Below, in pieces: positions 9,036 to 17,684 of a stretch of DNA of 64,000 nt. A model generated the notes under the pieces. That model was given only the letters and a program-made list of their open reading frames with translations. It ran no database searches and was not told where the DNA came from. The position numbers were made by a program, and so were the translations under genes. How positions within the stretch are numbered: the stretch's first letter is position 1; the number at the start of each line of letters is the position of its first letter. This DNA comes from CAXXHQ01 sp963665265 (GTDB lineage: Bacteria; Planctomycetota; Planctomycetia; Pirellulales; Thermoguttaceae), in NCBI GenBank assembly GCA_963665265.2, contig OY762224.2, forward strand, positions 3,906,001 to 3,970,000, given 5' to 3'.

Positions 9036-9076
9036 GACGGCGCAAGAAGAATCGATTTGAGAACTTCTGCGCCGTC
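9036..9076. terminator. Bidirectional terminator between pentapeptide gene and proB
   Basis: Inverted repeat GACGGCGCAAGAAG / CTTCTGCGCCGTC, with a ~14-base loop, lies between two convergent genes. It has A-rich sequence on the left side. It fits a shared intrinsic terminator. Confidence 0.6.
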
Positions 9077-9127
9077 AATCCGCCTCCCGCGTTCGCCAAT
9101 ATAACGAGCGAATTGGCGACGTCGGCG

Positions 9128-10279
9128 TTAATTATCCTTCCGGCTTGTGATAACCATATTGTCTCGGTGGATGACTTCGTCGTAGGGACGATATCCGAGC
9201 GCGGCGGCAATGTCCGCCGTCTTCAAGCCTTTGACGCGTCGCATTTCCGTAGCGTCGTAATTGATTAGTCCTCGCGCGAACTCCCGACCGTTCAAATCGG
9301 TCAACGAGACGACGTCGCCGTGATCGAATTCTCCTTCGACGTTCTTGACGCCGATGGCCAACAGACTCTTACCTTTCTTCTCGACGGCCTCGCATGCGCC
9401 GGGATCAAGTAAGAGCTTGCCGCGCGGCTTGACCGTCAGACCGATCCAACGTTTTCGAGCCGCCACGCTTTCGCCTTGAGCGAGAAACAAGGTGCCGACC
9501 GTCTCACCGGAGATGATTCGCTTGAGCACGTCGGGCGATTTGCCCGAGGCGATAATGACGTTCTCGCCGCCGGTCGTGGCCAAGCGGGCCGCTTCGAGCT
9601 TGCTCGCCATACCTCCTTTGCTCAGTCCGCCGAGTTTATCGCGGACCAAGCCGAGAATCGATTCGTCCAAGCGATCGACCGTCGGAAGAACATGGCTGCC
9701 AGGAACGCGAGGGTCGCCGTCGAACAACCCGTCGACGTCGGAGAGCAGAACGAGCAATGGCGCGCGAAGCAAGTTCGTCACGATGGCGGCCAAGCGGTCG
9801 TTGTCGCCGAACGTCGTGCGCAACTCCTCGGTGGCCACGGTGTCGTTTTCGTTGATGATAGGCACGGCCCCCATCTCTAATAGCGCAAGTAACGTGTTTC
9901 GCGCGTTCAAATAACGAGTACGATGCTCGACGTCTTCGGCCATGAGCAAAACTTGCGCGGCGTGATGACCGTAGCGATGCAAAGCGCGTTCATACGATTC
10001 GATCAGCGCGCTTTGCCCGATCGCCGCCACCGCTTGGAGTTGCGCGAGATCGGTCGGTCGTTCCGTAAGTCCAAGTCGCCCCATTCCGGCTCCCACGGCG
10101 CCGGAGCTGACCAGCACGATTTTCCGACCGTTGTCTAAGGCGAAGTGGATTTGATCGACAAGCGCTTGCACTCGCTGCTCGTCCAATTGACCGTCAGGAC
10201 GAGTGAGGACCCGGGTCCCCACTTTAACTACAAGCAGTCGGGAAGTATCGGCGATTTCTTGGCGGAGGAGATCTGACAT
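9128..10279 (-). CDS. proB: Glutamate 5-kinase
   Basis: 383-residue enzyme for the first step of proline synthesis, ATP-dependent phosphorylation of the glutamate gamma-carboxyl. The amino-acid-kinase domain starts LLVVKVGTRVLT and has SSGAVGAGMGRL, VPIINENDTVA, TFGDNDRLAA and LLSDVDGLFDGDP. GKGGMASKLEAA appears here as SKGGMASKLEAA. The C-terminal ~110 residues form a PUA domain (KGKSLLAIGVKNVEGEFDHGDVVSLTD), as in the full-length bacterial enzyme. The start is ATG at 10279. No proA or obg lies beside it, so the pathway genes are dispersed. Proline feedback is known in this family; no regulatory site was recognised. Confidence 0.95.
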   Translation of the reverse strand: MSDLLRQEIADTSRLLVVKVGTRVLTRPDGQLDEQRVQALVDQIHFALDNGRKIVLVSSGAVGAGMGRLGLTERPTDLAQLQAVAAIGQSALIESYERALHRYGHHAAQVLLMAEDVEHRTRYLNARNTLLALLEMGAVPIINENDTVATEELRTTFGDNDRLAAIVTNLLRAPLLVLLSDVDGLFDGDPRVPGSHVLPTVDRLDESILGLVRDKLGGLSKGGMASKLEAARLATTGGENVIIASGKSPDVLKRIISGETVGTLFLAQGESVAARKRWIGLTVKPRGKLLLDPGACEAVEKKGKSLLAIGVKNVEGEFDHGDVVSLTDLNGREFARGLINYDATEMRRVKGLKTADIAAALGYRPYDEVIHRDNMVITSRKDN

Positions 10280-10519
10280 ATTTCTTATTGAAAGGTCGGA
10301 GAGGCGTTTTTCGTTATTTATTGTGCGTCTTTCAAGTTCCCTTAACGACGACGATACGACAAATCGCCATTTTTCGCTAGTCGAGCGATTCGCTGAAAAA
10401 CGCGAAAAATCGAACTTGTTCGTTTTTGCGAGGATAAGTAAACTAAGTAGTCTTCACAATGAACGACGCCGACGCCATGACAAGGCGAAACCGCGGCGCG
10501 TCCCTCCGATTTCGATTTT

Positions 10520-11092
10520 ATGAAGGAGACCCACGAGGTGGGCGAACCGCTCGTACCGAAGGCAGTGTTTTTTACGAAGGGCATGGGCAAGCACAAGACG
10601 CGGCTGCAAAGTTTCGAGTTGGCGTTGCGCGACGCCGGCATCGAGATTTTCAACCTTGTGCGCGTATCGAGCATCTTTCCGCCTTTTTGCAAGGTGGTTT
10701 CCAAAAAACAGGGCTTGGATAAGTTGCATCCCGGCCAAGTCGTTCATTGCGTGCTGGCCGAGGCCTCGACGAACGAACCGTCTCGGTTGGCCGGCGCGGG
10801 AATCGGTTTAGCCGTACCGGCCGCCGGGTCGCAATACGGATACATTAGCGAACATCACGACTTCGGCCTGACCGAACCCCGACTAAAAGACTTAGTCGAG
10901 GACATGGCCGCCACGATGTTGGCCACGACCTTGGGCATCGAATTCGATTCCGACAAAGATTACGACGAACGCAAAGAGACGTATCACATGTCGGGCAAGA
11001 TCATTCGCACCCGCTCTTGCGTTCAGACGGCCGAAGGGGACAAGACCGGATTATGGACCACGGTCATTTCATCGGCGGTGTTTGTGGTGTAA
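10520..11092 (+). CDS. pdaD: Pyruvoyl-dependent arginine decarboxylase
   Basis: 190-residue proenzyme that converts arginine to agmatine, the first step of polyamine synthesis. The self-cleavage site is visible in VRVSSIFPPFC: cleavage between the two serines turns the second into the pyruvoyl cofactor. Flanking family signatures include KAVFFTKGMGKHKTRLQSFELALRDAGI and PSRLAGAGIGLAVP. The length matches the archaeal/bacterial PvlArgDC family. The first ATG at 10520 has no strong ribosome-binding site; a start a few codons later is less likely because the N-terminal strand would be lost. It lies divergent from proB with 240 bp between. Confidence 0.92.
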   Translation: MKETHEVGEPLVPKAVFFTKGMGKHKTRLQSFELALRDAGIEIFNLVRVSSIFPPFCKVVSKKQGLDKLHPGQVVHCVLAEASTNEPSRLAGAGIGLAVPAAGSQYGYISEHHDFGLTEPRLKDLVEDMAATMLATTLGIEFDSDKDYDERKETYHMSGKIIRTRSCVQTAEGDKTGLWTTVISSAVFVV

Positions 11093-11213
11093 GATTGTCG
11101 TTTTGGGCACAGGTTCAAAGATTGAATCGCGTTACCAAACTTATTAACGGCGGGGAAAACGTCGTTTCCATTTCCATTGGCGCATAGTGGGGGGATATCC
11201 ATTACGCTTCAAC

Positions 11214-12341
11214 ATGAACACGACAACTCAAAAAAATCTCGACGATAAGATTTCGTCCGTGCATTTCGAACGAACGACTCGGCAATCGGATCTGGAAAAA
11301 CACAATTCCGGTACTGTCACTCTAGCGATCGCTAAACAAATCATCAGGGAGATGGAACGGGATCTCGCCGAACTTCGAGACCGATCGGCGTCGGCGCGTA
11401 TTCGCCGACAATTGAGCGAAATTAGCCGCGTTCTCCTGCCGATCGAAAGCCGACGCTATCGATTATTTCGGAAGCTCAAAGACTTCTGCGGAAAATTTCA
11501 TTCCGAAAGAGCGGCGAACTCGCACGTTTTTAATTGCGTCGCCGCTTCGCCATTCTCCTATTTTGATCTTGCAAAAGCCGTCAACGGCGAAGATTCTCGT
11601 GCACTGAACCTGATGGTCCTGTCCGCCGTTCATCGATGCGGATCTACGTTGATGCAAAGGCTCTGCAACGTAAGAAAAAAGACGCTTCTTTGGGGCGAGC
11701 ATGGCAGAGTCTTGACGAACTTCACCAAAATGTACTCTCATACTGATTTATTCGCCATCTCACGGGGTGACGCACGACGCAGGTATTTCGAGTCCGGCGA
11801 AGATCCTAATCAGTGGATCGCCTGCATGACTCCGGAGCCGGAGTTCGCTCAAACCGCAATCGTCAATTCAGCCCGCACCCTCCTAAACACCCTATACTGC
11901 CAGCGTCGCGATACGCATGACGTCATCGGCTTCAAGGAAGTTCGCTACAGTCGCTTTGAAATCGAACTTCTGCGACGCTGCTACCCGGAGGCGGACCTAA
12001 TTTTGCTCGTCCGCGATCCCTATAAAACGTGGAATAGCACTCCGCGTGATTGGTACTCCTCTCTGGATGAATGGACGACGGCGTGGGGACAAAACGCTTC
12101 GGACTACATGGATATCGCCGCAACGGATTCGCGATGCCATTTGATACGCTACGAAGACGTCTTAAAACGAGATTCCCAAACGCTGGAGCGATTCTTCGAC
12201 GTAGCGAAAATTACTTCCGCACAATTTGAAAGCGTAATGGCGCACAAAATCGGAAGCAAGCATTTCGGCGTCGAAGAGGAAGAACGCGACTTCATCTTGC
12301 AACGCTGCCGGGAACCGATGAAAGCCTTCGGCTACGCCTAA
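11214..12341 (+). CDS. Sulfotransferase-family protein
   Basis: 375 residues. The N-terminal ~100 residues are predicted coiled coil (IIREMERDLAELRDRSASARIRRQLSEI). A PAPS-dependent sulfotransferase fold then starts at LMVLSAVHRCGSTLMQRL, the 5'-phosphosulfate-binding loop (S-x-x-R-x-G-S-T). LILLVRDPYKTWNS is the 3'-phosphate-binding strand/helix, and LIRYEDVLKRDSQTLERFFDV is the conserved R-Y-E-D segment. ATG at 11214 was chosen; the frame opens at GTG 11187 without better support. No carbohydrate-biosynthesis neighbours indicate the acceptor. Somewhat more A+T-rich than its neighbours, so possibly acquired. Confidence 0.7.
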   Translation: MNTTTQKNLDDKISSVHFERTTRQSDLEKHNSGTVTLAIAKQIIREMERDLAELRDRSASARIRRQLSEISRVLLPIESRRYRLFRKLKDFCGKFHSERAANSHVFNCVAASPFSYFDLAKAVNGEDSRALNLMVLSAVHRCGSTLMQRLCNVRKKTLLWGEHGRVLTNFTKMYSHTDLFAISRGDARRRYFESGEDPNQWIACMTPEPEFAQTAIVNSARTLLNTLYCQRRDTHDVIGFKEVRYSRFEIELLRRCYPEADLILLVRDPYKTWNSTPRDWYSSLDEWTTAWGQNASDYMDIAATDSRCHLIRYEDVLKRDSQTLERFFDVAKITSAQFESVMAHKIGSKHFGVEEEERDFILQRCREPMKAFGYA

Positions 12342-12372
12342 TAAAACGACGCAATTCGCATGAGAATTTTCC

Positions 12373-12705
12373 GTGAAAATCGGCCGTTCCGAAGTATTCG
12401 AACTCGAAGACTTGCCGAACGTCGGAAAGGCGATTGCGGCTGATTTGCGACTAATCGGAATCAATAAGCCGGAGCGACTTCGCGGTAAAGATCCGTTCGC
12501 GCTCTACGAAAAGCTCTGCAAAAAAACCTGCGTACGACATGATCCATGCGTAATCGACGTTTTCATGTCGATCGTCAGCTTCATGAACGGCGGCGCAGCC
12601 CGCCCTTGGCATAAATTCACCGCCGAACGAAAAAAAATTCTTGCCACGCAAGAGACGCAACAATCAACGGCGAAAAATAGGGCCGCAAAAACCAAAGAAG
12701 GATGA
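12373..12705 (+). CDS. Cdd1-like helix-hairpin-helix protein
   Basis: 110-residue protein with the signature of the pathogenicity-locus Cdd1/mitomycin-resistance family: LEDLPNVGKAIAADLRLIGINKPERLRGKDPFALYEKLC, then DPCVIDVFMSIVSFMNGG and PWHKFTAERKK. The first half is a helix-hairpin-helix resembling DNA-binding modules. The start is GTG at 12373; a nearby ATG at 12360 is out of frame. It lies 31 bp after the sulfotransferase gene and may be co-transcribed with it. The biochemical function of this family is not established. Confidence 0.8.
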   Translation: MKIGRSEVFELEDLPNVGKAIAADLRLIGINKPERLRGKDPFALYEKLCKKTCVRHDPCVIDVFMSIVSFMNGGAARPWHKFTAERKKILATQETQQSTAKNRAAKTKEG

Positions 12706-12727
12706 ACCGACAAGGTCCATCCTTCTT
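12695..12727. terminator. Bidirectional terminator between Cdd1-like gene and sod
   Basis: AAGAAGGATG and CATCCTTCTT form a 10-bp perfect stem around a 13-base loop, overlapping the stop codon of the upstream gene. It lies between convergent genes and works for either strand. Confidence 0.65.
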
Positions 12728-12763
12728 GCGCTTGTTCCGAATCGGAAATTAGCAATTTGCGAA

Positions 12764-13369
12764 CTATTCGCCCTTGAATCTTTTGGCGGCGACGTCCCAA
12801 TCGACGACGTTCCAGAAGGCCGCGACGGCTTCGGCGCGGCGATTCTGATGCTTCAAGTAGTAGGAATGCTCCCATACGTCGAAAACAAGGACCGGAGTAT
12901 TGCCTACCATCCACGGGCTGTCGTGACCAGGAGTGGTCGTGATCTCTAAGCGCCCCTGCGCGTTCGCGCTAAGCCATGCCCAGCCGCTTCCGAAAACGCT
13001 CATCGCCGCGGCGGTGAATTGCGTCTTAAAGGCGTCGAAGCCGCCGAATGTGGAATTGATCGCCTCGGCCAACTGGCCGTGCGGAACGCCTCCCTTATTC
13101 GGACCGATGCCGGTAAAAAACATCGAGTGGCAAGCGTCGCCGCCGGCGTTGTTCCGAACGACGGTACGAATCGACTCCGGCACGACCTCTAACGACTTCA
13201 CCAAGTCCAGCGAACTGAAGCCGCGAAGGTTTTCTTGCCCTTCGAGCGCGGCGTTCAATTTATCGACATACGATTGATGGTGCTTAGTGTGATGAATTTC
13301 TACCGTTTTGGCGTCGACGTGCGGCTCCAAAGCGTCGTAAGCGTACGGCAATTTAATGAGAGTGTGCAT
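12764..13369 (-). CDS. Superoxide dismutase (Fe/Mn family)
   Basis: 201-residue enzyme disproportionating superoxide. Ligand motifs: first His in EIHHTKHHQSYVDKLN (His26), His in CHSMFFTG, and Asp/His in FDVWEHSYYLKHQNRRAEAV. Overall it resembles MnSOD (PYAYDALEPHVDAKTVEIHH, FWNVVDWDVAAKRF). Odd features: the usual GGHANHSLFW reads GGDACHSMFF, so a second-sphere His is Asp and the Trp is Phe; the MnSOD Gln in NQDSP is His in GHDSP; and the residue two before the Asp ligand is Val. Metal preference is therefore uncertain. No signal peptide, so cytoplasmic. ATG at 13369 fits the family start. Confidence 0.93.
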   Translation of the reverse strand: MHTLIKLPYAYDALEPHVDAKTVEIHHTKHHQSYVDKLNAALEGQENLRGFSSLDLVKSLEVVPESIRTVVRNNAGGDACHSMFFTGIGPNKGGVPHGQLAEAINSTFGGFDAFKTQFTAAAMSVFGSGWAWLSANAQGRLEITTTPGHDSPWMVGNTPVLVFDVWEHSYYLKHQNRRAEAVAAFWNVVDWDVAAKRFKGE

Positions 13370-13597
13370 GATTCGTCTTTCTGGGACAAGGGACCGGTTT
13401 GCCCGTATTGTAACGCCAAGGAGGAAGCTGAATAGTCGGGGGGGAAGGCGGGTCTGCCCACCTGCAAAGCCCAATAATTCTATACCCAACGCCCTACGTA
13501 TTCCCCCTTTTCGGTTTATAGCAAATCGACTAAAATTTTCCCTTTCATTAACAACGCGAAATTAATCAATTTGTTACGATTACGTGAGGTTGGAAAG

Positions 13598-14050
13598 ATG
13601 GAACGAACGTTAGTTCTTTTGAAGCCTGATTGCGTGCAACGACGCCTGATGGGGCGAGCGCTAAGCCGTTTTGAAGACAAAGGGTTGAACGTCGTCGGCA
13701 TGAAACTCATGCGAGTCACGCCCGAACTGGCAAAACGGCACTATGCCGAGCATGTGCAAAAAGGCTGGTACCCCGAGTTGGAAGGATTTATCACTTCCAG
13801 CCCGATCGTGGCGATGGTCATTGAAGGACCGGAAGCGGTCCGCGTGGTCCGCGACATGGTCGGCGCGACGAACGGCCTGAAGGCCGCCCCGGGGACGATC
13901 CGCGGCGACTTCGGCAGCAGCCAACAGATGAACCTTATCCACGCCTCGGACAGCCTGGAATCCGCCGCCCGGGAAGTTGATATTTTCTTCGCCGCCGCCG
14001 AAATCCAAAGCTACGAGCCGACCATTCGCCAATGGCAACACGCCGTTTAG
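13598..14050 (+). CDS. ndk: Nucleoside diphosphate kinase
   Basis: 150-residue enzyme exchanging gamma-phosphates between NTPs and NDPs. It starts MERTLVLLKPDCVQRRLMG and has the conserved AAPGTIRGDFG and active-site NLIHASDS, in which the phospho-accepting His lies before Ala instead of the usual Gly. C-terminal EIQSYEP is typical. ATG at 13598 has a purine-rich GAGGTTGGAAAG just upstream; the ORF nominally opens at 13571. Divergent from the sod gene with 228 bp between. Confidence 0.95.
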   Translation: MERTLVLLKPDCVQRRLMGRALSRFEDKGLNVVGMKLMRVTPELAKRHYAEHVQKGWYPELEGFITSSPIVAMVIEGPEAVRVVRDMVGATNGLKAAPGTIRGDFGSSQQMNLIHASDSLESAAREVDIFFAAAEIQSYEPTIRQWQHAV

Positions 14051-14497
14051 GGCGTCGGAAAGCAGGCGGGCGGGCAAACCACTCGCCTCGTTCTTTCCGG
14101 CTGATCGCTGATTGCCAATCGCTCAAGAAAAATATAGGGGCCGGGCGAACGCTTGCGACGCTCGCCCGACCCCGTTGTAGCGAATGATCGCTACGGTACC
14201 TCGAATGAAATGCGGGCCTCTCAGCCTCGTCTCTCTGTTCTCGGCTTTCAACGCCAAAAAAACGCCTCTTTCCTAAAGAATGTGGCGTTTGCGCGATCGG
14301 CAATCTGTAGGGGCGACTGCGAAAAAGCCGGAACTCATTCGGACTATTGCGGCGTATCGCTGTCATCCCGAAGGAGGCCTTATTCTCGCGCAAAAACCGC
14401 CAAGAGGACGCGTTTTTCGCCGATAGCTTTTCCGCTATTCGCTAGGTAAAATGGAACTCTTCCGATTTCCCCGCCTTTATCGAACAGCACCGCCGCC
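14051..14497. other. 447-bp intergenic with hairpins
   Basis: No gene seen. At 14137-14173 a strong stem GGGGCCGGGCGA / TCGCCCGACCCC (one mismatch, 13-base loop) probably terminates ndk. A smaller inverted repeat TAGCGAATGATCGCTA follows at about 14177-14192. The region near 14300-14380 has further short repeat-like sequence (TAGGGGCGACTGCG, TCATCCCGAAGGAGG) that looks like degenerate dispersed repeats. Confidence 0.5.
14137..14173 (+). terminator. Hairpin downstream of ndk
   Basis: Twelve-base arms GGGGCCGGGCGA and TCGCCCGACCCC pair with one mismatch. There is no T-run, so it may be a repeat-type hairpin or an RNA stabiliser instead of a classical terminator. Confidence 0.5.
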
Positions 14498-15583
14498 ATG
14501 CCCGACCAGCCCGCCTTCATCATGCTCACCTGCCAAATCGGCGCCGAAGCGGCGGTCAAAACCGAGATTGCGCGGCATTGGCCGACTTTGCGTTTCGCCT
14601 TCTCCCGACCGGGTTTCCTAACGTTCAAACTGCCCGACGACTTGATCCTTTCCGATGATTTCGATTTGCACTCGGTCTTCGCCCGAACGTATTGCTTTTC
14701 ACTCGGCAAAGTTCAAGGAACCGACCGCGCGACGATGGTCAACGAGGCGCTAAAAATCATCGGCGATCGACCAATCCGACGAATTCACGTTTGGGGACGT
14801 GACGAACGCGCGCCCGGCCAACACGGCTACGAGCCGGGGCTAACCGACGAAGCGATCAACGTCTTTAAACTTCTGCGGAGCGCAGCTAGTGAATCGGGCG
14901 TAATCAAAGAGGCGGCAACCATCGCCGAAGACATGCGCAGTCCCGCCCAGCGCGGCGAACTCGTGATGGATTGCGTTTTAGTCGAGCCGAACCTTTGGCA
15001 GATCGGTTTTCATCGCACGGCCGGTTTCGCCTCCCGTTTGCCGGGCGGAATGCTCTCGTTGACCCTGCCGACGAACGCACCCTCCCGCGCGTGGCTGAAA
15101 ATGGAAGAGGGACTGCAGTGGTCCCGACTTCCGATCGTCGAGGAGGCGCGGGTAGCGGAAATCGGAAGCGCCCCCGGCGGCGCCAGCCAAGCCTTGCTCT
15201 CGCGCGGCTGCTTCGTCACGGGCATCGACCCCGGCGAAATGGCGCCCGAGCTGCTTGAGCATCCGCGATTCACGCACATTCGCCGCCGAAGCACGCAAGT
15301 TCGCCGCCGCGACTTTCGTAAAATCCGCTGGCTGACGGCCGACATGAACGTGGCGCCGGCCTACACCCTCGACGCCGTCGAAGCGATCGTCACCTATCCC
15401 GAAACCCACGTTCGCGGCATGCTCTTGACGCTAAAGCTTCCGGAATGGGAACTGGCCGCCGAGGTTCCAACGTATCTCGATCGCATCCGCTCTTGGGGGT
15501 TTAACCTCGTCCGCGCGCGGCAGTTATTGCACAACCGCCAAGAAATCTGCGTGGCGGCATTGAAGAAGCCGTTCAACCGATAA
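14498..15583 (+). CDS. SAM-dependent rRNA methyltransferase, RlmM-like
   Basis: 361 residues. The C-terminal part is an FtsJ/RrmJ-type Rossmann methyltransferase: SRAWLKMEEGLQW, then EIGSAPGGASQALLSRGCFVTGIDPGEM (SAM-binding motif I with acidic residue) and DMNVAPAYTLDAVEAIV. The order of SRAxxKxEEA and APGGxxQALLxRG is that of RlmM (2'-O-methylation of C2498 in 23S rRNA). The N-terminal ~170 residues may hold a degenerate THUMP-like RNA-binding region. ATG at 14498. The exact target is inferred from similarity to E. coli RlmM and could be another rRNA site. Confidence 0.8.
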   Translation: MPDQPAFIMLTCQIGAEAAVKTEIARHWPTLRFAFSRPGFLTFKLPDDLILSDDFDLHSVFARTYCFSLGKVQGTDRATMVNEALKIIGDRPIRRIHVWGRDERAPGQHGYEPGLTDEAINVFKLLRSAASESGVIKEAATIAEDMRSPAQRGELVMDCVLVEPNLWQIGFHRTAGFASRLPGGMLSLTLPTNAPSRAWLKMEEGLQWSRLPIVEEARVAEIGSAPGGASQALLSRGCFVTGIDPGEMAPELLEHPRFTHIRRRSTQVRRRDFRKIRWLTADMNVAPAYTLDAVEAIVTYPETHVRGMLLTLKLPEWELAAEVPTYLDRIRSWGFNLVRARQLLHNRQEICVAALKKPFNR

Positions 15584-15591
15584 GAAAACAA

Positions 15592-16407
15592 CTAAATTTC
15601 GATATTCCCCGGGATCAACTCATCCAGTATCCGCGGCACGTCAACCTTGCTCCCCTGCAACTTTTCTAACTTCGCCCGCTGATCCGGCGTAAGTACGTCT
15701 TGAAGGCGTTTCGCGTATTCCATTTTGATCTTATTCTCTTTTTTCATGACCACAGCAATTTCCTGCCGAACCTCCTTTTCGGGGAGTCCATTTAGATTGG
15801 AGAGTTCCTCCTGGGCAATATTCATCCATTGGTCAGTTACCGTGCGAATTTTCTCGCATTGCTCTTCGGTAAGGCCTAGCGCCTTAATCATTTCAGGACG
15901 AGCCAAAGCGGACGAGATCGAGGTTTGTAATTGAATCTGCCTGAGGCGATCGTTTTGACTAGCCGTAAGCGTCGCCAGAACCTCAGCTCGAAATTTCTTG
16001 CCCTTGATTTCCCAATCATCCTCCCATGCTTGATACGTGCGTTTCCATGTCTCAATGTCCTCCGCAGAAATGGATTGGAACTGAGGAAACTTTTTTTTCA
16101 TCTCCGCCTGACGTTCCCGCGATTGCTCTTCTGAAACCTTGGCAAAATCCTTTAATTTCCCAATTTGCTCTTTCGTTAGGCCAAGGTCCTTCTGAACCGC
16201 CTCAGACAATAGTAACAACCTGGCGAGAATGATATCATCTTCCACCTTAGCTGCCCTAACCTTCGAAACCTCTTTCCGTTGCGCGGAGGGCGAGGCTTCC
16301 TGACGTTCCTCGTGTTGCTGCGCCGCCGTCAGAGCCTCCTGATAGGCGAGAGAAGCGACGACGCCAAAAACGACCAAACACAGTTTTCGCACTACGGTAG
16401 TCTGCAT
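15592..16407 (-). CDS. Secreted Spy/CpxP-like LTxxQ protein
   Basis: 271 residues with an N-terminal signal peptide (KLCLVVFGVVASLAYQEALTAAQQ). The rest is charged and helical, with repeated L-T-x-x-Q segments: DLGLTKEQIGKL, ALGLTEEQCEKI and VLTPDQRAKL. These match the LTxxQ motif of periplasmic Spy/CpxP/CnrX-type proteins and many planctomycete secreted proteins. The ATG at 16407 is preceded on the minus strand by AAGGGG. Probably a periplasmic or surface helical protein; a chaperone or stress-sensor role is only an analogy. Confidence 0.7.
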   Translation of the reverse strand: MQTTVVRKLCLVVFGVVASLAYQEALTAAQQHEERQEASPSAQRKEVSKVRAAKVEDDIILARLLLLSEAVQKDLGLTKEQIGKLKDFAKVSEEQSRERQAEMKKKFPQFQSISAEDIETWKRTYQAWEDDWEIKGKKFRAEVLATLTASQNDRLRQIQLQTSISSALARPEMIKALGLTEEQCEKIRTVTDQWMNIAQEELSNLNGLPEKEVRQEIAVVMKKENKIKMEYAKRLQDVLTPDQRAKLEKLQGSKVDVPRILDELIPGNIEI

Positions 16408-16722
16408 GCTTCAATTCCCCTTTGTTCCCTCTATCGATAGTGACAAGTCCGTTCGAACAACGGTTTTGCGAATCCCCCATTCTCAAAAGAGCAGCCCGCC
16501 GCATTCCGCTAGAACCCGCTCATAGCCGCCTGAACCAATGGGGTATTGGCTTCATTAACCGGAATCGTACCGCCAGTACAGGGGATTATGCAAGCTGGCG
16601 ATTGTGCCTTTTTCCTGCGGTGAAGGAAAAAAGACCTCCATCAATGCACTTCGCGAGCATCTTTGCACTTTCCCCACGATTCTCCCCTTGCATCGTTATG
16701 AGCATATGCTCATAATTTCGTC
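16408..16722. promoter_or_regulatory. Divergent promoter region of the Spy-like gene and DUF134 gene
   Basis: 315 bp between divergent genes. The only strong feature is the 20-bp palindrome at 16696-16715. No further structure recognised. Confidence 0.5.
16696..16715. promoter_or_regulatory. Perfect 20-bp palindrome, probable operator
   Basis: TTATGAGCATATGCTCATAA is identical to its reverse complement. It ends 7 bases before the ATG of the DUF134 gene, so it covers the position of the ribosome-binding site and probably the transcription start. A DNA-binding dimer, possibly the DUF134 protein itself, is the obvious candidate ligand (inference). Confidence 0.65.
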
Positions 16723-17247
16723 ATGCCACGGCCACGTTGTTGTCGAAAAATAGGGCGGATGCCCGCCTGTCGAAAATTTGGTCCCGGGTGCGGCCCGGTG
16801 GACATCGCCCTTGCGCCCGACGAATTCGAGGCGTTGCGCCTTGCCGACTTCGAGGGACTGTACCAAGAAGAGGCAGCCACGCGAATGGCCGTCTCTCGCC
16901 AAACCTTCGGCCGAATCATCGCCGCAGCCCGAAAAAAGGTCGCTCAGTCCCTGATAGAAAGCAAAACTCTCGGCATCGGACAACCGGCCGACTGCCAACG
17001 GACAATGGTCTGCGGTGGATGCGGCCATTCCTGGGATCTCGCCGTGGACGTCGCTCTCCCGCCGAACTGCCCAAACTGCGACTGCCAAGACCTTCATGCG
17101 GACGAGACCTTCGGCTGCGATCTGGAGACGCGAAAACGATGCGGTTGCCGTTGCGAGTTGAAAAAAGTCGGCCGTCCGACAGTCAAAACAACTAAACCAG
17201 TTAAGCAGCGAAAGATGCAACCATCCAAAGCAAACGGCGAACAATAG
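16723..17247 (+). CDS. DUF134/UPF0251 DNA-binding protein
   Basis: 174 residues. The N-terminal ~100 residues match the DUF134 family: MPRPRCCRKIGRMPACRKFGP, then IALAPDEFEALRLADFEGLYQEEAATRMAVSRQTFGRII, a sigma-70-region-4-like helix-turn-helix. A cysteine-rich zinc-ribbon-like tail follows (CGGCGHSW ... CPNCDCQ ... GCDLETRKRCGCRCE) and a basic C-terminus. The tail is longer than in many family members. ATG at 16723 immediately follows a 20-bp palindrome, and no normal ribosome-binding site lies between. Autoregulation is likely but not shown. Regulated targets are unknown; no iron-sulfur or NifX-like gene, a frequent neighbour, is present here. Confidence 0.88.
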   Translation: MPRPRCCRKIGRMPACRKFGPGCGPVDIALAPDEFEALRLADFEGLYQEEAATRMAVSRQTFGRIIAAARKKVAQSLIESKTLGIGQPADCQRTMVCGGCGHSWDLAVDVALPPNCPNCDCQDLHADETFGCDLETRKRCGCRCELKKVGRPTVKTTKPVKQRKMQPSKANGEQ

Positions 17248-17684
17248 GCGGCCAAGCGAGACTACGGAACCGATTTCCACCTTCGCTATTTTGGATATTA
17301 TCACGAAAGCATCATCCGCCGGATCGGACTAAAGATAGGTGTTAAAATTCGCCGATTGACGCGGTAATGCGGATTATACGGGCGCCAAAGGAACAGACTG
17401 CGCATTAACGCCACGACCGAACGCCATGAATATCACCTTTGACGTAGTCATTTCAGAGATTTCGACGCCCCATTTGCGGTAGCGAGACTCGCTCGCAACG
17501 CACTTGCGAGCTGACGAGAAACGATCGTTTGATTAAAAACAGAGTTGTTTTTCGCCAATCTCGCGATTTTGCCGTCGGTCCCTTTTACCCGCGGCTTGTT
17601 TATCGATATGATTATTCGCTCACGCTCGTTAACAATGTTTAGCAAGCAAGAGATCATTTGAGCTATCGCAGGAGAATGTAGGCG
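17248..17684. other. 437-bp intergenic region
   Basis: No gene supported. A short A/T hairpin AAAAACA-GAGT-TGTTTTT lies at about 17536-17553. AGGAG at about 17670 is the ribosome-binding site of the next gene. Nothing else recognised. Confidence 0.4.
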
